Shown: positions 18,101-24,458 of the stretch, one piece after another
Position numbering within the stretch: position 1 is the stretch's first letter
Layout of the letters: each line of letters begins with the position of its first letter
Position numbers and translations under genes: made by a program
NCBI GenBank assembly: GCA_033762315.1
Contig: JANRLS010000207.1
Coordinates: 1-64,000 of the forward strand
DNA length: 64,000 bases
Origin: CAYLLN01 sp033762315
GTDB lineage: Bacteria; Planctomycetota; Planctomycetia; Pirellulales; Pirellulaceae
Direction of reading: 5' to 3'
The notes under the pieces: model-generated
What the model saw: only the letters and a program-made list of their open reading frames with translations
Databases searched by the model: none
Told to the model about the DNA's origin: nothing

Positions 18101-19144
18101 GAGCAGCGCGCTCCCGGCGCGGGTCAAAACGGCGACCCGGGGGCCGGCAGCAAGAGTCCCGACAAATCCGGCTCCGGCCAGGGACAAGAGGCCAATCGCG
18201 ATACCCCCAAGTCGCAGCAACCGAGTAACGCAAATGCCCAGCCGGGCGAACCCAGCCCACCCAGCGGCAGCAAGAAGCAATCCGATTCGCAAGGTGGCCA
18301 GTCGGGCGATCAAAGCGGCGGCGGCAAGCAGGGTGCCGGCCAGCCGGGCGGTCAAGAAGGCAATGACAGCGCCGGCGGCAAAAGTGCGGCCGATCAAGGT
18401 GCCGGCAAGGCGAACGAAACCGGCTCCGGCGAAACCGGCAACCAGGCCGGCACCGGCCCGCAAGCTGCCGGCCAAACGGGCCAAAGCGGCAATCAGCCCG
18501 GCAATGGCACCAACAGCCGCAGTGGGAACGAGGGTACTCCCCCCAAAGCTGGCGCTGAGCCCGGTCGCGAAGCGAACCCGCCGAAGCCCGCAGAAACCGC
18601 CCAGTCGGGCGATGCTCCCGGTGCCGGCGGAGAGGCAAAAGCCGGGACCAAGCCCAAGGGGGACGGCGAATCGACGAAAGGCCCCGGCCAAGGGGGCCCG
18701 CCGATCAACGGCGGTGGCGATGGCAACCGCGCGCCCGCCAGCGGCGGCCCGGTCGCGGAAGTGCCCGAAGGTGACGCCGCCAATCTCGAGTATTCCCGCC
18801 GCGCCACCGACCTCGTCCTACAGCGGCTCAAGGATCAGGCCCACGAGCCCGATCCGGAACTACTCGACAAGCTCGGCTGGACGAAGGAAGACCTGCAAGA
18901 ATTCCTCCGCCGCTGGGAGGGACTGAAGGAATCGGCCGATAAATCTCCCGATGGCAAACGCGAGCTCGACGAGGCCCTGCGAAGTCTCGGCCTGCGCGAC
19001 CCCGCCAATCGCAAGCGGGCCGGCGGTGCGGCTAGCGACCAACAGCGCGACTTGCGCGATAGCGGCAACCGCACCGCTCCCCCCGCACAATATCGCGACC
19101 TCTTCGACTCGTTCCGCAAAGGAGCGGCACGTTCGGGAAAGTGA
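15140..19144 (+). CDS. Giant low-complexity membrane protein (circumsporozoite-like, DUF4175-type N-terminus)
   Basis: A 1334-residue protein; the ATG at 15140 is chosen over the upstream frame opening at 15089. The N-terminus has two closely spaced membrane helices (about 37-85) and a third near 158-178, then beta-rich domains to about residue 570. Residues about 570-1207 are extreme low complexity made of Gly, Gln, Ser, Pro, Asn, Lys and Glu, including a tandem GKTGEQ hexapeptide (about 16966-17001). The last 125 residues are a folded, conserved-looking charged domain ('RRATDLVLQRLKDQAHEPDP' onward). Planctomycetes annotate such genes 'circumsporozoite protein-like'; they accompany MoxR/VWA/GATase-like genes. 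The role is unknown, possibly envelope-associated. Confidence 0.8.
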   Translation: MSSLSNSAVLPPPVATDDHISHERTIQRQLARTSFQVRLVDLAASLALLGVGMLSFLLVAAVVDHWILPLGWFGRLLALAMLVGGTIAFLARQVWPLLAKAINPTYAARTIEEATPTLKNSLVNFLLLRQDRRGVREVVFEAVEARAAADIAGVPIENVIDRGRLIRAGYVLCGVMAVFAAYKILSPKDPFQTIARVVLPWADIARPSRVLIGDVLPGDAEVFHGQIVGISANVAGLADGDPVTLVFSTADGQTIDRPVPMIHAAGGLRYECQLPPSGSLALPQAGERANLHVGTATGMQQDLSYKIIAGDAESPRYKLAVVAAPTIIVEKLEYQFPAYTKKAPQTIAQQGDILALEGTRVTIHAVANRPIQSAYLEFDPGVKGAPPELIPLAVEGTRAKGTIVLQLKADRQTPWHSSYQVRFLTERGQRSEQPILHKIEVVRDLPPEAQVLSPQKARSEVPLDGATTLEIRGVDPDFGLSRLALQGKLASNRPLVIELLDSKSGQPPQATVTHEFLPAAHKLAVGDELMFVAVAEDNRVSPQTGRPEANVAKTAEYVLVVVAPVKAGAPSAGGPGEPMPAAGENPVEPNQPKTGNQGDNGQPQAGQQGKTGEQGKTGEQGNSGQQKSASGQKPPEGPNESADGQSQKNGSGGQSKSGDGNNGNSDKSEQTGQPDKSQPGGQSGQSQSPMPGASGQPQDSSGGGNQGSGAASQGGAAGSQSGGTPQGNSPMQEDGQPAPGTPGGATGQPSGNSAQPAGQQGDANADASGQPSGSASGQPHAKAHEGQLVEELVKQIQKEQGQEGSGQPGQGNRSQSPGGSTNDKSQAKPAEPGNSAPIQSVKENTGSAAGQRSDDQNPPSQPGSADGSRAPSPSAGSPQQPDKNPGDNPGAPTRSVSKGDPAQSSGAGSPSQNTPSEKPEPGSIPKPGESAPSQDNTTNPQATPQDKLPGDRQGANPSTQPSGGNAGGAPQGADPTQTGQRSPPSQAEQRAPGAGQNGDPGAGSKSPDKSGSGQGQEANRDTPKSQQPSNANAQPGEPSPPSGSKKQSDSQGGQSGDQSGGGKQGAGQPGGQEGNDSAGGKSAADQGAGKANETGSGETGNQAGTGPQAAGQTGQSGNQPGNGTNSRSGNEGTPPKAGAEPGREANPPKPAETAQSGDAPGAGGEAKAGTKPKGDGESTKGPGQGGPPINGGGDGNRAPASGGPVAEVPEGDAANLEYSRRATDLVLQRLKDQAHEPDPELLDKLGWTKEDLQEFLRRWEGLKESADKSPDGKRELDEALRSLGLRDPANRKRAGGAASDQQRDLRDSGNRTAPPAQYRDLFDSFRKGAARSGK

Positions 19145-19197
19145 GTTTTCAAAAGGCCCGGTCTAAGGTGGCATTGTCCAAGCGTGGAGACTATTCG

Positions 19198-19434
19198 ATG
19201 GCGGCACTTGTTTTAACCAATGTCACCGACGGTTTATTGCAAGAACTTCAGGTGCGCGCGGCCCATCATCGGAGAAGTCCGGAAGAAGAAGCTGCTGCCA
19301 TCTTGCGCGACGCGCTGCAGGGCAGCCGCGCGCAGGATTGGGAGCAGGTCGATGCCATTCATGAGAAACTAGGAGGTTCGGGGCGTTCGTTCAGTGACTC
19401 CACGGACCTGGTCCGCGAGGACCGCGACCGATGA
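19198..19434 (+). CDS. Ribbon-helix-helix antitoxin (FitA/VapB-like)
   Basis: A 78-residue protein starting at the ATG at 19198 ('MAALVLTNVTDGLLQELQVR'); the frame is open back to a GTG at 19141 that overlaps the previous stop. The sequence fits the FitA-like ribbon-helix-helix fold: a short beta strand, then two helices with 'HHRRSPEEEAAAILRDAL'. Such proteins bind their own promoter and neutralise a PIN toxin. Its stop overlaps the toxin start by four bases (ATGA), the usual translational coupling. Confidence 0.85.
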   Translation: MAALVLTNVTDGLLQELQVRAAHHRRSPEEEAAAILRDALQGSRAQDWEQVDAIHEKLGGSGRSFSDSTDLVREDRDR

Positions 19435-19865
19435 GCGTGGTCGTTGTCGATTCCAGCGTGGGCCTCAAGTGGTTCGTTCCAGAAGCTTACTCGGCCGAAG
19501 CCCGCTCGTTTCGCTCTGGCGCATTTGGGTTGCATACGCTTGCCCGCTTTTTTGACCTGGAAATTGCGAACATCTTGTGGAAAAAAATGAGACGTGCTGA
19601 GCTGACTAGTCCGGAGTGCAACCTGATCCTGACTGAACTCCCTGCACTTCCGGTGGCGCGGCACGACGAACTCCCGCTGCTGTCAGTCGCGTTCGACCTG
19701 GCGGTACATACGCAGCGGACCGTCTATGATTGTTTGTACTTGGCCCTGGCGGTCAAAATCAGAGGTCAGATGCTGACGGCCGACGAGCGGCTGTGCAACA
19801 GTATCGCAACGACGCCGTGGAAGAATAACATTCGTTGGCTTGGCAACCTCGCGCCCGCTCCCTGA
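19431..19865 (+). CDS. PIN-domain ribonuclease toxin (VapC-like)
   Basis: A 144-residue PIN-domain protein, predicted to cut RNA using a Mg-binding acidic cluster. It shows the first Asp in 'VVVVDSSVGLKWF' (D7), a mid-domain Glu in 'FDLEIANILWKK', and the two C-terminal acids in 'TVYDCLYLALAVK' and 'LTADERLCN'. The full domain seems present, so it is probably active or recently active. Paired with the upstream antitoxin at a 4-base overlap. Confidence 0.88.
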   Translation: MSVVVVDSSVGLKWFVPEAYSAEARSFRSGAFGLHTLARFFDLEIANILWKKMRRAELTSPECNLILTELPALPVARHDELPLLSVAFDLAVHTQRTVYDCLYLALAVKIRGQMLTADERLCNSIATTPWKNNIRWLGNLAPAP

Positions 19866-19893
19866 TTGTTAGGCTCTCGTCAGTTTTTTGCCC

Positions 19894-21531
19894 ATGACCC
19901 TCCTCACCCCCCGCTATCTCGTCCCCTTCCAACCGCGCGAGCTGCCGCACTATTTCGCCGACGTGCTGGTCATCGGCGGCGGTCTGGCGGGGTTGCGGGC
20001 GGCGCATGCCATCGATCCACGGCTCAGCGTGCTCGTGGTTACGAAGGACGCCATCGAGCAATCGAACAGCAACTATGCTCAGGGTGGCATCGCGGGGGTG
20101 CTCGATCCCGACGACCATTTTGAAGAGCACGTGCAAGACACGCTCGTCGCCGGCGGCACTCTGTGCGACGAGCAGGTGGTCGAAATGGTGGTCCGAGAAG
20201 CTCCCGAGCGCATTCAAGAGCTGATCGACTGGGGCACTCATTTCGACGAACATGCCGGCAAGATCACCCTCGGCCGAGAGGGCGGCCACAGCAAAAGCCG
20301 CATCGTGCATGCCCTGGGGGACATGACCGGCAAGGAGGTGATGCGGGCCGTCATCGCGCATACGCACCGCTTGCCGAACGTCCGCGTTTGGGAAAATACG
20401 TTCACGCTCGACCTGCTCACGCACGCCGGCGCGTGCCGCGGAGCGATCGTCGTCACCCGCCACGGCGAGAAGATGCTCGTCTGGGCCCGGCAAACCGTGC
20501 TCACCACCGGCGGCTGCGGGCAGATCTATCGCGAATCGACCAACCCGCCGGTCGCCACCGGCGATGGCCACGCGATGGCCTACCGGGCCGGCGCTCGCCT
20601 CCGCGACATGGAATTCGTGCAATTCCATCCCACCGTCCTTTATATTGCCGGCGGTAGCCGCAGCCTCATTACCGAGGCAGTCCGCGGGGAAGGGGGTTGG
20701 CTGGTCGATAAGGACGGCGTCCGCTTCATGCCAGGGTACGACGCGCGGGCCGAGCTTGCCCCGCGCGACATCGTCTCGCAGGCCATCGTCAACCAGATGG
20801 AAAAAACTCGCCACCCTTGCGTCTATCTCGATGTGACTCATCTCGACGCGGCGTTCGTCCTCAAGCGTTTCCCCGGCATCGCGGCGGCTTGCCAGCAGTT
20901 TGGCATCGACATCACCCGCGACAAAATCCCGGTCCGGCCGGGCGCCCACTACATGATCGGCGGCGTCACCGTCGATCAAACGGGTCGCACCAGCCTGCCC
21001 GGCCTGTGGGCGGCGGGCGAGGTCAGCTCCAGCGGCCTGCACGGGGCCAATCGTCTCGCCAGCAACAGCCTGCTCGAAGGGCTGGTCTATGGCGCGCACG
21101 CCGGCGCGGCCGCTTCGCGAGCGGCACTCGAAACGCCCGGCGATTTTCGGGTCTTTCCGCTCGAAAACCCGGTCGTGGTTCCCCCCGCCGAGCCGCTCGA
21201 CCTGGCCGACATCCGCAACTCGCTCAAGGCGGTCATGTGGCGCAGTTGCGGCGTTCGCCGCGGCGGCGATGCCCTCCGCGAAGCGCTCGAAGCGGTCGAT
21301 GGCTGGCGGCGCTACGTGCTCCCCCGCCAGTTTGGCGACATCAAGGGGTGGGAACTGCAGAACCTGCTGACGATTGCCCGCGTGATGATTCAGGCGGCCC
21401 TCGTCCGCGAAGAGTCGCGTGGCGTGCATTTGCGGACCGACTTTCCCACGCTCGACGACGCCCGTTGGAACAAGCATCTCTGGTTCGAGCGCGGTGAGAC
21501 GCCGACCGTCGAGCGCTGGGGAGCGGCTTGA
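19894..21531 (+). CDS. nadB: L-aspartate oxidase
   Basis: A 545-residue FAD enzyme oxidising L-aspartate to iminoaspartate in NAD synthesis. ATG at 19894 chosen; a TTG six bases upstream is also in frame. The FAD-binding Rossmann motif is 'VIGGGLAGLRAAH' (about 26-38). Family signatures follow: 'SNSNYAQGGIAGVLDPDD', 'GREGGHSKSRIVHALGD', 'MEFVQFHPTVLY', 'ELAPRDIVSQAI', 'RPGAHYMIGGVTVD' and 'GLHGANRLASNSLLEGLVYG'. The pattern discriminates NadB from succinate dehydrogenase SdhA through the short C-terminal helical domain and the GGHS/RIVHA segment. nadA and nadC are not in the window. Confidence 0.92.
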   Translation: MTLLTPRYLVPFQPRELPHYFADVLVIGGGLAGLRAAHAIDPRLSVLVVTKDAIEQSNSNYAQGGIAGVLDPDDHFEEHVQDTLVAGGTLCDEQVVEMVVREAPERIQELIDWGTHFDEHAGKITLGREGGHSKSRIVHALGDMTGKEVMRAVIAHTHRLPNVRVWENTFTLDLLTHAGACRGAIVVTRHGEKMLVWARQTVLTTGGCGQIYRESTNPPVATGDGHAMAYRAGARLRDMEFVQFHPTVLYIAGGSRSLITEAVRGEGGWLVDKDGVRFMPGYDARAELAPRDIVSQAIVNQMEKTRHPCVYLDVTHLDAAFVLKRFPGIAAACQQFGIDITRDKIPVRPGAHYMIGGVTVDQTGRTSLPGLWAAGEVSSSGLHGANRLASNSLLEGLVYGAHAGAAASRAALETPGDFRVFPLENPVVVPPAEPLDLADIRNSLKAVMWRSCGVRRGGDALREALEAVDGWRRYVLPRQFGDIKGWELQNLLTIARVMIQAALVREESRGVHLRTDFPTLDDARWNKHLWFERGETPTVERWGAA

Positions 21532-21592
21532 CGCGCGGCTCCCCCGCGCGGCATCAAGATTCGTGGGGCGGCGGCCAGCGGGATGCATTCTC

Positions 21593-22882
21593 ATGTTTGG
21601 TCTTGCCCCGTCTTCGCGCTCGCGCCGCCGGATCTGGCGGCTCGATCCAGCTCTATTCGTGTTCGCCACGCTCTGTACGACGGTTCTTGGCGTCGCCAAT
21701 TCGCTCGGCTACACGCGCAGCGAGCCTGACTTGGCCGTCGGTACCGCGGGAAGTCGCGAGCTGGCATCGACCACGACTCGCCTCGCCGGCTGGCCGTGGC
21801 CCTATCTGGCGGTGCAGGGAGACGCGTTGATTCCCTGGACCGAGCTCCACGATTCGCTCGGTTGGGCTTCCCCACTGGCGGCGGCCGCTGATTTGCTCGT
21901 CGGCTTGGCCACGGCAATCGCAGCTGGCGCGGTGCTGGCCTGGTGGTGGCGCGGCAGAACAGGCTGGCGGCAATTCGGCCTGCGCGACCTGGCCCTGGCG
22001 ATGGCGCTTGTCGCGGCTGTGCTCGCCTGGGTTGTTCTGCCCTCCCTGGCTACCTCGCGCGAGAGGCGCGCGCTATGTCACCTGTCGATTCAGATCGCCA
22101 CCTTTGACGAATGGGAGCGCCAGCCCGGCGGAAAGTCCGTCCTGTGGCAACCAGGCCCGCTGGCTTGGCTGCGCCCGCTGACCGGCGACTTGCTGCCGCT
22201 GGGGGATCGCGTCGTCGGCCTTTCGGCCTACAGCGGCGACATCCCCCAGCTGGCGGCATTTCCGCACTTGCGGGCCCTGCGCTTGCATGGCACCACGACC
22301 GACCGCGAACTAACGAAGCTCGCCCGGCTGCCGCGTCTCGAAATGCTCGACCTGACCGATGTCGTCCCGCGGCAAGACCAGGATGGTTGGCTGGCCGGGG
22401 CGAGCGCCGCGGGAAAGTATCCGCTCGCGCTGCCCCACCTTCGCCGGCTTTATGCGCGCGACAACTTGCTGCAAGGGAGCGATCTGGCGGGCCTGGCATC
22501 GCTGGAAGAACTCGATCTTTCGGGATCGGTCGTTGATCGCGAGTCGGCCGCCACGTTGGGCACGTTAACCACGCTCCGCATCCTCGATTTGCACGACACC
22601 GCCCTGGACGACGAATTGCTCGCCGATATCGCCCGCTTGCCAAATCTCGAATTGCTCGACATCTCCGGGACCGACGTTACCGATGCAGGCCTCGCCCATC
22701 TCGCCCACCTGCCGCGATTGATGACGATTTGGGTGGCGCAAACCGCGATTACGGATCGTGGTCTCGCCAAGCTGGCCGGTTGTCCGCGGCTCGATTCGGT
22801 GCGTGTCACCGGTAGCGAAGTGACGCGCGGCGGCCTCGTGGCCTTTCGCCGCGCTCGGCCGAGTTGCCAGGTGCATCCGTAG
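21593..22882 (+). CDS. Leucine-rich-repeat membrane protein
   Basis: A 429-residue protein with the ATG at 21593; an in-frame ORF opens inside nadB but that part is not credible. Three hydrophobic segments occupy the N-terminal 160 residues ('LFVFATLCTTVLGVAN', a second near 'LLVGLATAIAAGAVL', a third near 'LALAMALVAAVLAWVVLP'). The rest is a solenoid of about eight to ten leucine-rich repeats, e.g. 'LTTLRILDLHDTALDDELL' and 'LPNLELLDISGTDVTDAGL', of the LRR type common in Planctomycetes. Probably exported on the outer face of a membrane and used for binding; partner unknown. Confidence 0.85.
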   Translation: MFGLAPSSRSRRRIWRLDPALFVFATLCTTVLGVANSLGYTRSEPDLAVGTAGSRELASTTTRLAGWPWPYLAVQGDALIPWTELHDSLGWASPLAAAADLLVGLATAIAAGAVLAWWWRGRTGWRQFGLRDLALAMALVAAVLAWVVLPSLATSRERRALCHLSIQIATFDEWERQPGGKSVLWQPGPLAWLRPLTGDLLPLGDRVVGLSAYSGDIPQLAAFPHLRALRLHGTTTDRELTKLARLPRLEMLDLTDVVPRQDQDGWLAGASAAGKYPLALPHLRRLYARDNLLQGSDLAGLASLEELDLSGSVVDRESAATLGTLTTLRILDLHDTALDDELLADIARLPNLELLDISGTDVTDAGLAHLAHLPRLMTIWVAQTAITDRGLAKLAGCPRLDSVRVTGSEVTRGGLVAFRRARPSCQVHP

Positions 22883-23025
22883 GAAAAATCCGTCGGAATC
22901 TCCTCAAGTTCTCGATTTCAACCGCCGATAAATGCGTTGCGACCCGGTAAACCAGGATGACTTTGCCGGTCGCGCAGTTTTCGCAAGCCGCCAGCGGCGG
23001 ACCGCTAGCAGGGAAGGATTCCTCC

Positions 23026-23559
23026 ATGACACGTTCGCGTCGCGGTCTGGTCACGATGGCCCTCGTCTTTTGCTCCCTCCATGCCGGTTGCAGCCTGCTG
23101 CAGCCGCAGGAAGCACCGAAACTGACCGCCGATGTCGCGGCAGCGGCGGGGCAAGTCGCCACGCCAGGCGGCACGAATACCTACACGATCGAGATTCGCA
23201 AAGCGGATGGCCGCACCGCCGTCAAGCAGCAAGAATTGACCGGCCCGCTGCATGTGCAAGAGGCGCTGGCCGGGTCGAAGGCCAACAAGCAATTCCGCCG
23301 CTTCACGTTGGCCCTGCAGCGGCCGCTTCCCGACGGCCGCGTTCACAACATGGACGTGGAATTCGACCGGGCGGCCAAAATGGTCGAGCCGGAGTACGAT
23401 TACACCCTGCTTCCCGGCGATAAGCTGATTGTCACCGAAGACACCACGTCGATGGTGGATGAAGCACTCGACATGGTCTCGGGATCGATGGGTGGGATCA
23501 ACCCGCTGACCGGCAAGCCGAAAGTGAAGAACACCGGGAAATATCGCATTGGCGGCTAG
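23026..23559 (+). CDS. Small exported protein, probable lipoprotein
   Basis: A 177-residue protein. The ATG at 23026 has a GGAAGGA ribosome site just upstream and opens a basic, hydrophobic signal sequence ending 'SLHAGCSLLQ', with C22 as possible lipidation site; the residue three before it is His rather than Leu, so the lipobox is imperfect. The mature part has a beta-strand pattern ('TNTYTIEIRKADGRTAVKQQ') and 'YTLLPGDKLIVTEDTTSMVD'. I recognise it only as a planctomycete-type hypothetical with some resemblance to polysaccharide-export beta-grasp segments; no function is assigned. Confidence 0.6.
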   Translation: MTRSRRGLVTMALVFCSLHAGCSLLQPQEAPKLTADVAAAAGQVATPGGTNTYTIEIRKADGRTAVKQQELTGPLHVQEALAGSKANKQFRRFTLALQRPLPDGRVHNMDVEFDRAAKMVEPEYDYTLLPGDKLIVTEDTTSMVDEALDMVSGSMGGINPLTGKPKVKNTGKYRIGG

Positions 23560-23607
23560 TGTCGAATGGCCAATGACCAAATCCCAACGGACCAAGGACA
23601 ATACCCG

Positions 23608-24240
23608 TCACGCCGCCTTCTTCATTTCCATCGCCAGCCGTTCGCGCAAAAACTGACCAAGCCAATCGCGCAGTTCCATGTCGATGGCGGGCTTCTCGAC
23701 GCGCCAGCCCAGCCGCAGATGATCGGCAATCAGCTCCACGGTGTCATCCCGCGCGATTCCGTCGCGTAGGTCGAACATCGTTCGCCGGTTGAGTCCCAGC
23801 GGCAGCCGCTCAATCGCTTCGAGGTTCCCCAAACGGAGCACGGGAACGAGGTCCATCTGTCCGGCCGCGGCCATCGCGCAGGCCTGCTGGAATTCGTCCA
23901 GCACGTAGCCATCCTCGCAGCTCGTTTGCGGCGTGTAATCGCCATAACCGAGCCGCGCGAGATAGCCCGGCGTGATGACCGGAATGAATGCCTGGCAGAC
24001 GCACATCGCCGCCAGTGCTACGTCGGCCGTCAGTGGCGCGACCTCGGCCTTGCCATTCAACAGCGGATTCAGCAACCGCCGCACGCGATGATCGTCCACC
24101 ACCTCGACTCCCCATTGCCGCAGACCGGCGGAAAACTGCCGGACCCACTCGACGTGCTGGCGATTGAGCTCGTCGGCATTGGGTCCGGCAAACTCCCGGT
24201 GGCGATACGACAGGAACACCCGCGCTTGACGGTTAAACAT
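23608..24240 (-). CDS. Stand-alone TIR-like domain protein
   Basis: A 210-residue protein from the ATG at 24240. It opens with 'QARVFLSYRHREF' (residues 5-17), the classic first strand and box of TIR/SEFIR folds, followed by alternating helix-strand elements: 'FSAGLRQWGVEVV', 'CQAFIPVITPGYL' (83-94) and 'DEFQQACAMAAAGQMDLVPV'. E116 sits where NAD-cleaving TIR proteins keep the catalytic Glu. A C-terminal extension of about 60 residues has no clear domain. TIR proteins act in NAD-consuming immunity or in signalling; no partner gene typical of known TIR defence systems is adjacent. Divergent from the TPR gene at 24459. Confidence 0.65.
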   Translation of the reverse strand: MFNRQARVFLSYRHREFAGPNADELNRQHVEWVRQFSAGLRQWGVEVVDDHRVRRLLNPLLNGKAEVAPLTADVALAAMCVCQAFIPVITPGYLARLGYGDYTPQTSCEDGYVLDEFQQACAMAAAGQMDLVPVLRLGNLEAIERLPLGLNRRTMFDLRDGIARDDTVELIADHLRLGWRVEKPAIDMELRDWLGQFLRERLAMEMKKAA

Positions 24241-24369
24241 GCGTGGCCTCAGCCGAAATCCAGCGCCAGCAGGCCCGCGATTGACGGGAGAAGCCTCCGG
24301 CGTGGAGGGGAGAGATAGCACAATCGGGCCGGCGGCGGAAGTTCAATCGTGCCAGCACGCCGTTCGCGA

Positions 24370-24399
24370 TTGACGCGCGGCGGGATTTTCCGGTACATA
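24370..24399 (+). promoter_or_regulatory. Putative sigma-70-class promoter of the TPR-flagellar start
   Basis: TTGACG at 24370-24375 and TACATA at 24394-24399, spacer 18 bases. Lies 60 bases upstream of the ATG at 24459, in the divergent gap between the TIR gene and the TPR gene. It could drive the tpr-flgN-kinase-activator unit. Confidence 0.4.
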
Positions 24400-24458
24400 C
24401 CCGCCGCTCGGTGCCGCGCGATCCTCTTGCGCGGACCGGCCCGATCAAGGAAGATTCG

